DNA of 64,000 nt, from assembly GCF_014700075.1 (NCBI RefSeq), contig NZ_JACXBU010000017.1:1-64000 (forward strand), given 5' to 3'. The position numbers and the translations under genes were made by a program. The DNA is from Pseudomonas sp. JM0905a (GTDB lineage: Bacteria > Pseudomonadota > Gammaproteobacteria > Pseudomonadales > Pseudomonadaceae). A model generated the notes under the pieces. The model had not been told where the DNA came from. It saw only the letters and a program-made list of their open reading frames with translations, and did no database searches. The first letter of the stretch is position 1. Every line of letters begins with the position of its first letter. Shown piece after piece: positions 1 through 8,197 of this stretch.

Positions 1-685
1 TGCTGGTCTGTACCTGCACCTCGCTCGGCAGGCCCGTGGCGAGCACATGCACGCGCAGCAGCACGGTGCCCTCCCAGCCGCGCCGCTGGGCGAAGGCGGG
101 GTACTCGGGCGCCGGATTCTTCAGGTAACCGGCGTTGGCCGAGGGCGGCGTCACCGGCGCTGGCGCCGGCGGGGCCGGTGGCGCGGGCGGAGCTTCGACC
201 CTGGACGGTGCGGGCGGCGGCTCCACCGGCTTGGCCACGGGCTTCGGCGCGGGCTTGGGCGGCTGCACCTTCGGCTTGGGTTTGGGCACCGGCTTGGGCG
301 GCGGCTTCACGGCCAGTTCCTCCACCACTGGGGGCGGCGGCTCGATCACGGGCGGCGGCGGCTCCGGCGGGGGCGGTTCCACCACGGGCGGGGCCGGGGC
401 GGTGAACTCGATGGTCATGGGCGGAATCTGCGGCGGCACTTCCGGCAGCGGCGGGGTGGGCTTCTGGCTCAGCCAGTGCAGCACGGCGCCGTGCAGGACC
501 AGGGCGAAGGCGCCCAGCAGCCAGGCTTCGCGGCGGCTGAGCACGCGGCTGTCGCCGGGGCGGCGGAAGACCGTGCGGTCCAGCGCCTGGCGCACCGGCA
601 CGCCGAGGTCACGGACTTCGGCCGGCCGATGTCCTCCCGACCAGGGGGCGTCAGCAAGGGGGACGGTATGGATGGCGTTGCTCAT
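1..685 (-). CDS. tonB: TonB energy-transducing protein (3' end cut by window)
   Basis: TonB couples the inner-membrane proton gradient to outer-membrane receptors. About 228 codons are visible. There is a cytoplasmic N-terminus, one hydrophobic segment near residues 54-70, and a long Pro-rich spacer with Lys-Pro runs (about 75-185). The start of the C-terminal TonB fold follows, with the typical NPAPEYP segment and a GTVLLRVHV strand. The ATG follows an AGGAG ribosome site. The gene begins 28 bases after the msuE stop on the same strand, so it is probably in the msuE operon and may serve the three TonB-dependent receptors of the sulfur cluster. The last residues lie outside the window. Confidence 0.93.
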   Translation of the reverse strand, partial: MSNAIHTVPLADAPWSGGHRPAEVRDLGVPVRQALDRTVFRRPGDSRVLSRREAWLLGAFALVLHGAVLHWLSQKPTPPLPEVPPQIPPMTIEFTAPAPPVVEPPPPEPPPPVIEPPPPVVEELAVKPPPKPVPKPKPKVQPPKPAPKPVAKPVEPPPAPSRVEAPPAPPAPPAPAPVTPPSANAGYLKNPAPEYPAFAQRRGWEGTVLLRVHVLATGLPSEVQVQTS

Positions 686-713
686 CGCCTGACAACTCCT
701 CTCGACAAACCGA

Positions 714-1277
714 TCAGGCGATCTTCCGGGCCGGAGCCGGTACGGCGCCGAAGATCGGTGCGGCACGCTCGGCGGCGAGCTGGATGCGGGCTTTCAGCGC
801 CTCACTGGTGATCTGGTAACTGTCGAAGTCGGCCTCGGAGGCGTAGACGCCGATGGGCAGGGTCAGCGACTGGAAGAAGCTGAACAGCGGACGCAACTGA
901 TGGTCGAGGACCAGCGCATGGCGCTCGCTGCCACCGGTGGCGGCAAGCAGTACCGGGGTGTCGATCAGCGCGTTCTGGTCGATCAGGTCGAACAGGTGCT
1001 TGAACTGACCCGGATAGGTGCCGCGATAGACCGGTGTGGCCACCACCAGCAGGTCGGCATTTTCGATGGCACGCAGTTCGTGCTCGACGGTCTCCGGCAA
1101 TTCCTTGCGGGACAGGGCGCCGCCGACCGAGCGGGCGATGTCGCCCAGTTCGATCAGGTGGCTGTGGATGGGCAGGTGCCTGCCCAGCTCGGCGACGATG
1201 GCCTGGGTCAGGACCAGGGTGCGGGAAGGACGGAAGGTGCTGCCGGTGACAGCGACCACTTTGATGGGAGTGCTCAT
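714..1277 (-). CDS. msuE: NADPH-dependent FMN reductase, MsuE/SsuE type
   Basis: This 187-residue flavodoxin-like protein would make FMNH2 for two-component monooxygenases of sulfonate and sulfone desulfurisation. The N-terminus VVAVTGSTFRPSRT is the phosphate-binding loop of the family, and ATPVYRGTYPG is the typical flavin-site loop. The length matches MsuE. I chose the ATG preceded by AGGAA; a longer upstream reading frame has no family similarity. A -24/-12 promoter lies about 42 bases upstream and an inverted-repeat activator site further out. In this locus it is the natural reductase partner for the three SsuD-like enzymes and the SfnB-like enzyme (inference). Confidence 0.92.
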   Translation of the reverse strand: MSTPIKVVAVTGSTFRPSRTLVLTQAIVAELGRHLPIHSHLIELGDIARSVGGALSRKELPETVEHELRAIENADLLVVATPVYRGTYPGQFKHLFDLIDQNALIDTPVLLAATGGSERHALVLDHQLRPLFSFFQSLTLPIGVYASEADFDSYQITSEALKARIQLAAERAAPIFGAVPAPARKIA

Positions 1278-1318
1278 GGCGAATTCCTGATGGTGTTGCA
1301 AAGGTGGAATAGTCAGGA

Positions 1319-1333
1319 GCAAGAGCCGTACCA
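1319..1333 (-). promoter_or_regulatory. Candidate sigma-54 (-24/-12) promoter of msuE-tonB
   Basis: On the minus strand it reads TGGTAC-N5-TTGC, with the invariant GG and GC exactly 10 bases apart. The -24 box has one deviation from TGGCAC. It lies 42 bases upstream of the msuE ATG. Confidence 0.6.
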
Positions 1334-1406
1334 GGCTCTCGAGCCCAGTAAATACGCGGGTTGCAGGCGGGGGTGTTGAAATCCGAGCAGCGGCGCTGCT
1401 GGAGAG

Positions 1407-1424
1407 GTGCTGCTGCGGCAGCAG
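1407..1424. promoter_or_regulatory. Candidate upstream activator site, inverted repeat
   Basis: GTGCTG-N6-CAGCAG is one of the copies of TGCTG-N6-CAGCA seen beside -24/-12 promoters in this window. It sits about 75 bases upstream of the msuE promoter, where a sigma-54 activator would bind. Confidence 0.6.
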
Positions 1425-1439
1425 TCGCTGGGCGTTCAG

Positions 1440-1611
1440 CCGAGCGTAGGGTGGACCACGCTTCATCGGTCCACCATTCGTGTTCCGGATGGGCTCCGAA
1501 TGGTGGAAATGAAGAGCGATTTCCACCCTACATTGTCGATGCGGCCCTGTGCGGGAGAACTTCGTCGGAACGAGCGTTGCTCGCGATAATGCGCGTTCGC
1601 GAGCAACGCTC
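1440..1611. repeat. REP-like palindromic intergenic repeats
   Basis: The first part (about 1447-1535) has nested palindromes around GTAGGGTGGACC and TTTCCACCCTAC, and a near copy lies at 31978-32063. The second part (1572-1611) has perfect 15-base arms, GAGCGTTGCTCGCGA and its complement, 22 bases past the stop of the next receptor gene. It may also end transcription. With the msuE promoter and activator site, this fills the 1278-1632 gap. Confidence 0.75.
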
Positions 1612-1632
1612 ACTCCTACAAAGGTTATGGCG

Positions 1633-4098
1633 TCAGAAGTCGTAGCTCACGCTGGTGTAGTAGAACGCCCCCTGGGCACCTTCCGGCGAGGTAATGCTGT
1701 ACTTGGGCACGCCATAGAGCTGCGGCCCTTCCAGCTTGTCCGGATGGCTGTCGAAGAGGTTGATGGCGCCCACCGACAGCTTCAGGCCCTTCTCGAAGGT
1801 GTAGGACAGGTCCAGGTCGGTCACCCACTGCGGGCTGAACGTCTGGTCGAGCGCCGGGTTGGTGGCGTTGCGCGCCTGCCATTCGCCGTAGCGGCGCTGG
1901 GCGAGCGTCAGGCCCCAGCCCTCATAGAGCCAGGTGGCGCTGAGGGTGAGCTTGTTCTCCGGCGTGCCATCCTCGATCAGTCCCTGGGTGGTCCGGCCAA
2001 TGATCTGCGAGCCCTTGATGCTGCCAACGTCACGCAGTTTGGTGATGCGTGTGTCGGTCTGGCTGAAGCCGGCATTCAGGTTCAGGCGGCCGAACTCGCG
2101 CAGGTCCCACTGGTAGTTGCCGGTCAGCTCGACGCCCTTGGTGCGGGTATCGGCGACGTTGGTGTAGAAGGCTGCGCTCCGGATGCTGGAGTAGGGCGTA
2201 CCGGCGAAGATCGGCGCCACCACCGAGGCAGGCAGCTGGTCGGAGAGGGTGATGCGGTTTTCGATGTCGATGCGGTAGGCGTCGATGGTGAACGACGCAT
2301 TGGGCAGCGGACGCCACACCAGGCCCAACGAGTAGTTGGTGGATTCCTCGGGGTCCAGCTGCTTGCCACCCAGCAGGGCGGCCTCGGGGCTGTCGGCGCG
2401 CAGGGTGCGTTGTTGCACCTCTACCCAGTTGCCGCTGCCCGGTGGCTGCTCCACCACTTGCACGCTGAACGACGACAGGCCGCTCTGTACCAGCGACGGC
2501 GCGCGATAGCCTGTGCTGGCAGTAGCCCGCGCGGCGATTTCAGGGGTGAACTCGTAGCGCAGCGACAGCTTGCCATTGGTGGTGCCGCCGAAATCCGAGT
2601 AGTCCTCGGAGCGCACCGCAACGCCGGCCTGGAGCTTGTCGGTGACCTGGCCTTCGAGATCGACATAGGCGCCCCAGACTTCGCGATCCAGGGACACGGC
2701 GTCGACATTGGTGATGCCCGAGTAGTAACCGGGGATACGTCGTCCGGTGATCGGGTCGACGGTGTTGAACAGCGGCCCGTGTCGCCAGCCGGCCGCCTCA
2801 CCGGCGCTCAGCTCGAAGTTTTCCTGCCGCCAGGCGAGGCCGGCGGAAACGGTCAGCGGCTTGACCAGCAGGTCGGTGGGGAAATCCCTCACCCAATCGA
2901 GGGTCAGGTTGGTCTGGTCGGCTTCGCGGGTGCCGGTGTAGATGGACTCCGGACTGGTCGCGCCCCAGCTGGGGTTGATGGCGTTGTGATCGGTGGATTC
3001 CACCTCGTTGGTGCCATAGTTGAGTGCCAGGTCGAAGTTGCCCAGGGCTTCGTCCTCCAAGCGCAGACCGCCGGTGGCGGCATAGTCCTCCAGGCGGTAG
3101 CGGGTAACGGGCACGCGGCCGTCCGGGTAGCGCGCCAGGGCCACGCTGCCGTAGTTGTTGCGCAGGGTGGTCGGTGGGTCGAAGAAGTTCTCGGCGTCGG
3201 TGTTCTTGTGGGCGTAGGTGGCGAAGCCATAGGCACTCAGGCCGCCACCCAGGCCGATCTCGCTGTTGGCGACGAGGTTGTACTGGTCCTCGACCTTGCC
3301 CGAGCCCCAGCGCCAGGTGCGGTTCGGGTTGTTCTGCTCGCGCGGCGTGTTGGTGCTGGTGGAGCCGGGGTAGAAGATCCGGTTGTCCGGGTTGGTGTCG
3401 CTCGCCGGGTCCTGGTTGCCAGCGTCGAAGGAAAGGGTGAGGAAACCATCGTTGGGCAGCGCGAAACCTTTCCAGCCACTGGCCTTGCGCTGCAGGCCGT
3501 CGCCTTTGTCGTAGCCGCCGAAGCGATAACCGAGGTTGCCACCCTGGTCCGCGTCCTTGAGGACGATATTGATCACCCCGGCAATGGCATCGGAGCCGTA
3601 TTGGGCGGCGGCGCCGTCACGCAGGATTTCCACGCGCTGGATGGCCGTGAGCGGGATCAGACTGAGGTCCACAGCGGCCGCGCCACGACCGTTGACCAGG
3701 CTCTGGCGGGTGACGTTGGCACTGGTGTGACGACGCTTGCCGTTGACCAGTACCAGCACCTGATCCGATGCCAGGCCACGCAAGGAAGCGCCCTGGGCGA
3801 TGGAGCCGGCGAAGGCCCCCTGGGGCGACTGCGGGAAATTGAAGGACGGCGACAGCGCGGTGAGCGCGCCGGACAAGTCGCTGGCACCGGTCTCTTGAAG
3901 TCGTTCGCCGGAGAACACGTCCACGGGCGCGGCGCTTTCCAGTGCGGTGACGTCACTGCGGCGGGTGCCGACTACCACTACCGTGTCGAGTTGATCATTG
4001 CTTTTGGCGGCAGCGCCGGTTTCAGCGGCCTGGACCGGAATCCACGCATTGGCGGCGACCAGCGCGATGGCGCTGGCCAGTTGGTTGAAGCGGAACAT
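1633..4098 (-). CDS. TonB-dependent outer-membrane receptor (821 aa)
   Basis: This is an outer-membrane beta-barrel with an N-terminal plug that imports a substrate at the expense of TonB energy. It has a signal peptide ending at ...WIPVQA-AE, a likely TonB box (DTVVVVG), plug motifs NGKRR, VEILRDGAAAQYGSDAIAGVINIVLK, and a terminal aromatic residue (SVSYDF). It has the iron-complex receptor architecture. However, it lies next to desulfurisation genes and has a perfect -24/-12 promoter, so an organosulfur compound or its metal complex is a better guess than a siderophore (inference). The substrate is not determinable from sequence. Confidence 0.92.
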   Translation of the reverse strand: MFRFNQLASAIALVAANAWIPVQAAETGAAAKSNDQLDTVVVVGTRRSDVTALESAAPVDVFSGERLQETGASDLSGALTALSPSFNFPQSPQGAFAGSIAQGASLRGLASDQVLVLVNGKRRHTSANVTRQSLVNGRGAAAVDLSLIPLTAIQRVEILRDGAAAQYGSDAIAGVINIVLKDADQGGNLGYRFGGYDKGDGLQRKASGWKGFALPNDGFLTLSFDAGNQDPASDTNPDNRIFYPGSTSTNTPREQNNPNRTWRWGSGKVEDQYNLVANSEIGLGGGLSAYGFATYAHKNTDAENFFDPPTTLRNNYGSVALARYPDGRVPVTRYRLEDYAATGGLRLEDEALGNFDLALNYGTNEVESTDHNAINPSWGATSPESIYTGTREADQTNLTLDWVRDFPTDLLVKPLTVSAGLAWRQENFELSAGEAAGWRHGPLFNTVDPITGRRIPGYYSGITNVDAVSLDREVWGAYVDLEGQVTDKLQAGVAVRSEDYSDFGGTTNGKLSLRYEFTPEIAARATASTGYRAPSLVQSGLSSFSVQVVEQPPGSGNWVEVQQRTLRADSPEAALLGGKQLDPEESTNYSLGLVWRPLPNASFTIDAYRIDIENRITLSDQLPASVVAPIFAGTPYSSIRSAAFYTNVADTRTKGVELTGNYQWDLREFGRLNLNAGFSQTDTRITKLRDVGSIKGSQIIGRTTQGLIEDGTPENKLTLSATWLYEGWGLTLAQRRYGEWQARNATNPALDQTFSPQWVTDLDLSYTFEKGLKLSVGAINLFDSHPDKLEGPQLYGVPKYSITSPEGAQGAFYYTSVSYDF

Positions 4099-4177
4099 CC
4101 GTTATTACCCCTGTTGGCAAGGAATCCTGATTAGGTGAAGCGGGGCGCTTGTTCGCGCCTCTTGTCCCTGCCGTTGA

Positions 4178-4192
4178 GCAATGGCTGTGCCA
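4178..4192 (-). promoter_or_regulatory. Sigma-54 (-24/-12) promoter of the 821-aa receptor
   Basis: The minus strand reads TGGCAC-N5-TTGC, a perfect match to the consensus core, 80 bases upstream of the receptor ATG. Unlike the other promoters here, no full TGCTG-N6-CAGCA repeat was found upstream. Only a CAGCAACC half-site is visible near 4288-4295. Confidence 0.75.
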
Positions 4193-4294
4193 GGTGTAAA
4201 AACGTAATTAATTCAATGATTTGTGGCTGGTGTGTTGGGCGGCGAGGAGGGCGTTGGCTCAGTTCAGGCAGCCGGGAAGCAGTGGGGCAGCAAC

Positions 4295-4440
4295 CTGTAG
4301 GAGCCAGCTTGCTGGCGAGCCCTTCGCTGGCAAGCCAGCTCCTACAGGGGCCTTCATGCGGGAGATCGATGGGTATCGTGGCCTCCACCCATCCTACGAC
4401 CCGGTTCCGTAGGATGCGGTGGAGCGAAGCGATACCCATC
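4295..4440. repeat. REP-like palindromes
   Basis: 4295-4347 is a long palindrome starting CTGTAGGAGC and ending GCTCCTACAG. About 4366-4440 is a second one bounded by GATGGGTATCG and CGATACCCATC. Both are of the dispersed Pseudomonas intergenic type. Confidence 0.75.
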
Positions 4441-4459
4441 AGCGGACATCTGCCAATGC

Positions 4460-4489
4460 AAAAGGGGCTGCATCGCTGCAGCCCCTTTT
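4460..4489 (-). terminator. Rho-independent terminator of the 752-aa receptor
   Basis: A perfect 13-base stem (AAAAGGGGCTGCA / TGCAGCCCCTTTT) with a TCGC loop begins 19 bases beyond the receptor stop codon. The T-rich arm makes it usable in either direction. Confidence 0.85.
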
Positions 4490-4508
4490 CGTTTGCATTG
4501 CGCTTCGA

Positions 4509-6767
4509 TCAGAAGCGGCTGGTCAGGCTCACGCCAACGGTGCGCGGATCACCGTAGGTGATCACGTACTGGCCGCTGCCCACGGGACCGTTCGGACGGC
4601 CGTGGACCTGGTAGCGGCGGTCGGTGAGGTTGTTGACGAAGCCGGTGACGCTGACCTTGTCGTCTGGGGAGAACCAGGTCAGGCGTGCGTTGGCCAGGGT
4701 GTAGTGGGGCTGGCTGAGGGTGTCTTCGCTCTGGCGGTCGGCGAGGAAGAATTCCTTGCCGCGGTAGCTCACATCACCACCGGCCACCAGCTTGCCGCTG
4801 CCATCCAGGGGAATGGTGTAGTCGGCGCCGAGGGATACCACTTGCTCCGGCGAACGAACGAAGCGGTTGCCGCTGAAATCGCCGGTAACCACGCCGGTGT
4901 TCGGATTGACGTTCTTGAAATCGGTGTACTCGGTGTCCAGGTGCGACAGCGCCGCACGCAGGTGCAGGCGGTCGGTGGGCTGGGCTTCCAGTTCCAGCTC
5001 CGCGCCCTTGACCTCGCCGGCGGCGCCGTTGGTGAGGGCGGTGGTGAGGACACCGTTGTTCACCGTCAGCAGGTTCACCTGGATGTCCGTGTAGTCGTAG
5101 TAGAAGACGTTGGCGTTGGCGGTCAGGCGGCCGTCGAACCACTCCGACTTCAGGCCGATTTCGTAGGCATCCAGTTCTTCCGGGTCCACCGTGGTGAGGC
5201 CGGAGAGGCCGCCGGAAAGGCCGGTGTTGAAACCGCCGGAACGGAAGCCGTGGGCATAGCGGAAGAACACCCGCAGGTTCTCGTTGATGCGGTACTCGGG
5301 CGTCAGGTCGTAGGTCCAGGCGTCCCAGGTCTTGTCCTTCTGGCTGTTGCCGTTGTTGTCGGCGCCGAGCACCGGCACCAGCGCGCCGTTGACGCGACGC
5401 AGTTGCACCAGGTCCAGGTCGATGTCCTTCTCCTCCTGGGTCCAGCGCAGGCCACCGGTCACGCTGAAGCGTTCGGTGAAGTCGTAGGTGACGTTGCTGA
5501 ACAACGCGTAGCTGTCGGTCGTATGGTCGTAGCTCAGGTCGCGGAACACGGTGCCGACCTGGTTGGTGCCGGTGCCGTTGGGGCTGGTGCCCGGCAGGAT
5601 CTGGCGAACCTGGGCGCTGTCCAGGTCCTCATGGAAGTAGTGCGCGCCCAGCAGCCAGCGCAGCGAACGATCCTGCGGCGAGGAGAGGCGGAATTCCTGG
5701 GAATACTGGTTGTACTCGTTGTCGGTGTCGGTACGACCATTGACCTCGAAGGGCGTGTAGTCGGCGTCGGTCAGCGCCTGGTTGCGGATGTAGTCGTAGG
5801 CGGTGATGGAGGTGAACTTGTAGCCGCCCAGGTCCCAGTTGAGGGTCAGCGAGGTGCCATCGTGGTCGAGCTTGTAGTCTTCGTTGACGTTGAGCTGGAT
5901 CTTGCTGCCGTGGGGGCGCACGTAGCGGACGTTGTAGTAGGTGCCGATGGGCAGCGAGCCGTTGCTGCCGTCGCCCTTGAATTCGCGGCCGTGGATCTTC
6001 CACAGGGCTTCCAGGTCCGGCGTCAGCTGGGCGAGGAATTGCACGCGGAAGGCCTTCTTGTTGACGTCACCGTAGGTCTGGTCGGCCGTGAGGTTCTTGG
6101 TGAAGCCATCGCGCTCCTCGGAGTAGAGGGCAACGCGGCCGGCCAGGCGTTCGTCCACCAGGCTGCCACCGATGGCGCCGGTGAGGATGCGTTCGTTCTT
6201 GCTGCCGAAGCCGATGGTGCCGTAGCCGTCGGTGTCGAAGTCGGGCTTCTTCGAGATGATGTTCACCGCACCGGCCGTGGTGTTCTTGCCGTAGAGCGTG
6301 CCCTGCGGGCCGCGCAGGATCTCGATGCGCTCCAGGTCGTACAGCGGGCCGCCGCCGGCGATGGGCGCATTCAGGTAGACGTCGTCGGCATAGATGCCCA
6401 CCGGGTAGACGGTGGCGGCACCGGTATCGCCGGTGCCCAGGCCACGGATGTACCAGCGCGGACGGCCGTCCCCGTCAGGGTTCTTGGCCGACGCGTTGGG
6501 GACGAAGGTGGTGATATCGCCGATGGCGCGCACGCCGTCGGCGGTGATGCTGGTGCCATCCACGGCGGATACGGCAACCGGGACCTCCTGCAGGGTTTCT
6601 TCACGGCGCTGGGCGGTGACGGTCACGGTCTTCAGTGCGGTGGTGCGCGCTTCTTCCCCCTGAACGACCTTGGCCGGTTCGGCGGCGTATACCTGGCTGC
6701 CACTGGAGGCGCCTGTCAGAAGCAGGGCAACCCATATGCCCCGGGTGATCGGATTGAGTTTATGCAT
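4509..6767 (-). CDS. TonB-dependent outer-membrane receptor (752 aa)
   Basis: It has a signal peptide (MHKLNPITRGIWVALLLTGA..., cleavage near VYAA-EP), then a TonB box-like TVTVTAQRREE. The plug contains VYPVGIYADDVYLN and LERIEILRGPQGTLYGKNTTAGAVNIISKKP, a 22-strand-type barrel follows, and the last residues are SLTSRF. The pattern is that of the large receptor subfamily with QRREE/QRR boxes. A TTG 12 bases upstream is in frame, but the ATG used here has GGGAGG at the right spacing. Its promoter is a good -24/-12 element, and two inverted-repeat activator sites lie further upstream. It is thus probably induced with the desulfurisation genes. Substrate unknown. Confidence 0.92.
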   Translation of the reverse strand: MHKLNPITRGIWVALLLTGASSGSQVYAAEPAKVVQGEEARTTALKTVTVTAQRREETLQEVPVAVSAVDGTSITADGVRAIGDITTFVPNASAKNPDGDGRPRWYIRGLGTGDTGAATVYPVGIYADDVYLNAPIAGGGPLYDLERIEILRGPQGTLYGKNTTAGAVNIISKKPDFDTDGYGTIGFGSKNERILTGAIGGSLVDERLAGRVALYSEERDGFTKNLTADQTYGDVNKKAFRVQFLAQLTPDLEALWKIHGREFKGDGSNGSLPIGTYYNVRYVRPHGSKIQLNVNEDYKLDHDGTSLTLNWDLGGYKFTSITAYDYIRNQALTDADYTPFEVNGRTDTDNEYNQYSQEFRLSSPQDRSLRWLLGAHYFHEDLDSAQVRQILPGTSPNGTGTNQVGTVFRDLSYDHTTDSYALFSNVTYDFTERFSVTGGLRWTQEEKDIDLDLVQLRRVNGALVPVLGADNNGNSQKDKTWDAWTYDLTPEYRINENLRVFFRYAHGFRSGGFNTGLSGGLSGLTTVDPEELDAYEIGLKSEWFDGRLTANANVFYYDYTDIQVNLLTVNNGVLTTALTNGAAGEVKGAELELEAQPTDRLHLRAALSHLDTEYTDFKNVNPNTGVVTGDFSGNRFVRSPEQVVSLGADYTIPLDGSGKLVAGGDVSYRGKEFFLADRQSEDTLSQPHYTLANARLTWFSPDDKVSVTGFVNNLTDRRYQVHGRPNGPVGSGQYVITYGDPRTVGVSLTSRF

Positions 6768-6855
6768 GGTCCCTCCCAATTAATCTAAAAGTTGTAGGCG
6801 TGACACTCTGAAGTGGACTTTTCTGGTGTCTTGCCGACTGCCTGGAAGTTATTGA

Positions 6856-6870
6856 GCAGGGACTGTGCCA
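6856..6870 (-). promoter_or_regulatory. Sigma-54 (-24/-12) promoter of the 752-aa receptor
   Basis: The minus strand reads TGGCAC-N5-CTGC with 10 bases between GG and GC, 89 bases upstream of the ATG. Apart from the activator sites, the rest of the 6768-7108 gap shows no gene. Confidence 0.7.
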
Positions 6871-7051
6871 AGTTTCTATCATTGCCTCTAAAACACCTTG
6901 AAAATAGGCTGTAAGGCAATGAAATAACGTGGTTATGCGGCTTTATAGAGACGGTTTTAGGTTTCCGCGCAGCCAACTAATGTGTTCGCTGTATTGATCG
7001 CGCAGAGAACTTGAAATGACGTGCGGAAGTTGCAGCAGCGTTGCTGGGGAA

Positions 7052-7069
7052 GTGCTGATTTCGCAGCAG
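7052..7069. promoter_or_regulatory. Candidate upstream activator site
   Basis: GTGCTG-N6-CAGCAG, about 180 bases upstream of the receptor promoter at 6856-6870. Confidence 0.55.
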
Positions 7070-7076
7070 TGAAGTT

Positions 7077-7102
7077 GTTGCTGCTGCTCCTGCAGCAGCA
7101 AC
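7077..7102. promoter_or_regulatory. Candidate upstream activator site, extended palindrome
   Basis: It has perfect 10-base arms GTTGCTGCTG / CAGCAGCAAC around a 6-base centre. It contains the shared TGCTG-N6-CAGCA core and lies 7 bases beyond the stop of the neighbouring gene. The TTTTCTTC that follows on the plus strand also allows a terminator reading, but no plus-strand gene ends here. Confidence 0.5.
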
Positions 7103-7108
7103 TTTTCT

Positions 7109-8167
7109 TCAGACCGCCAGGCGAGAGGTGGCGCCGATGACTTGTTCGAATACGCGCAGGTCGATCCAGTCGCGCACATCGAAGCGGCGGGGAATGAATT
7201 CCCAGCGATGGAGGAAGTCGGTGAAGTCCTGCAGGGCTTCGATCGAACGCTCGTCCAGTGTCGTGCGCAGACGGCGATGGGCGTCTTCGCCGTAGGCGGT
7301 GGCCACCCAGAACTCGCTGGTGTTCAGCTCGCGAGCGAGGAAGCGCCGGGTCTCGTCCGGGTTGGCCCAGGCCCATTGCTCGGTTCGCAACACCGTATCG
7401 ACGATGCGAACTGCCGCATCGAAATGATTCTCCAGCAGGTGCTGGTCGACGGTCAGGGTACGTGGCGTACCGTTGTTGGAGCGGATCAGCGGGTCCGGGT
7501 GCGAGCCGGTGTCCACCACCACTCGCAGGCCGAACTCATGGGCCAGGTGAACGGCGTGCGCGCCCTTGAGGAAGATCGCGTCGATGTCGCCGCGCAGCAG
7601 GCCGATGAGCTCGTTGTTGCGGCGGCTGACACGGCTCACTCCCAGGCTCACTTCGGCGCCGTACAGGTGTTGCTTCTGTTCGTCGCTGTAGGTGCCGCCA
7701 TAGGGGTAGTCCACCAGTTCCACGTCGGACACCGACAGGCCTTCCAGGCGCAGGGCGTTTTCCAGGCCACGCAGGGCCTGGGCACGGGTGAAGTCGATCT
7801 GCACGTTGGCCCACTTGGGCAGGCCGAAGCGGCGATTCTTCAGGTCGCGGATGCTGCGCACGCCGCTGTCCTCGGTGGTGAGGATCAGCTGCACTTCATC
7901 GCTCCACGACAGGCCCAGAACGCGGGTCTGCACGCCGCTTGAGAAGGCCCAGATGGCTGGGATGTTGCCGCCATGGCGGACGGAGTTGGGCAGGTGATGG
8001 TCGTAGTGGGCCTCGCGCACTTCCCGTTCGCTGGACTCGCGCAAGGACTGGATATTGGTCCCGAAAGGACGGAATGCCTCGGCCAGGCGGCCGGATTGCA
8101 CGGCGATGCCAAGCCCGGTGGGAACCGGGCTGTGGGTGTACCAGAGGGTGTCGAGTGAATTGCTCAT
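7109..8167 (-). CDS. DszB-like (sulfinate desulfinase family) protein, Cys-to-Ser variant
   Basis: This 352-residue protein has the periplasmic-binding-protein fold type usually labelled ABC substrate-binding protein. It has no signal peptide and starts straight into LDTLWYTHSPVPTG. By recalled alignment to DszB (2'-hydroxybiphenyl-2-sulfinate desulfinase; Cys27, His60, Arg70), His54 and Arg64 are present in AHYDHHLPNSVRHGGNIPA with the same 10-residue spacing. The nucleophile position is Ser13. It is a tandem duplicate of the upstream gene, 30 bases apart, and is third in an operon behind an SsuD-like monooxygenase. It could be an inactive or re-purposed paralogue, or a cytoplasmic binding protein. 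Fold call firm, activity uncertain. Confidence 0.72.
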   Translation of the reverse strand: MSNSLDTLWYTHSPVPTGLGIAVQSGRLAEAFRPFGTNIQSLRESSEREVREAHYDHHLPNSVRHGGNIPAIWAFSSGVQTRVLGLSWSDEVQLILTTEDSGVRSIRDLKNRRFGLPKWANVQIDFTRAQALRGLENALRLEGLSVSDVELVDYPYGGTYSDEQKQHLYGAEVSLGVSRVSRRNNELIGLLRGDIDAIFLKGAHAVHLAHEFGLRVVVDTGSHPDPLIRSNNGTPRTLTVDQHLLENHFDAAVRIVDTVLRTEQWAWANPDETRRFLARELNTSEFWVATAYGEDAHRRLRTTLDERSIEALQDFTDFLHRWEFIPRRFDVRDWIDLRVFEQVIGATSRLAV

Positions 8168-8197
8168 GGGGAGTTTCGGTTCTCGGGTTCGGGGCGG

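Noticed and set aside
1549-4134. Very long open frame on the plus strand opposite the 821-aa receptor
   Set aside because: Mirror frame produced by GC-rich codon bias. The minus strand encodes a clear TonB-dependent receptor with signal peptide and terminal aromatic residue.
4202-4440. Short plus-strand frames near 4.1-4.5 kb
   Set aside because: They lie within REP palindromes and a promoter region and have no protein-like composition.
7077-7102. Terminator for the DszB-like operon
   Set aside because: The T-rich run follows on the plus strand, where no gene ends. On the operon's strand the stem is not followed by T residues. The shared TGCTG-N6-CAGCA core favours an activator site, though a dual role is possible.
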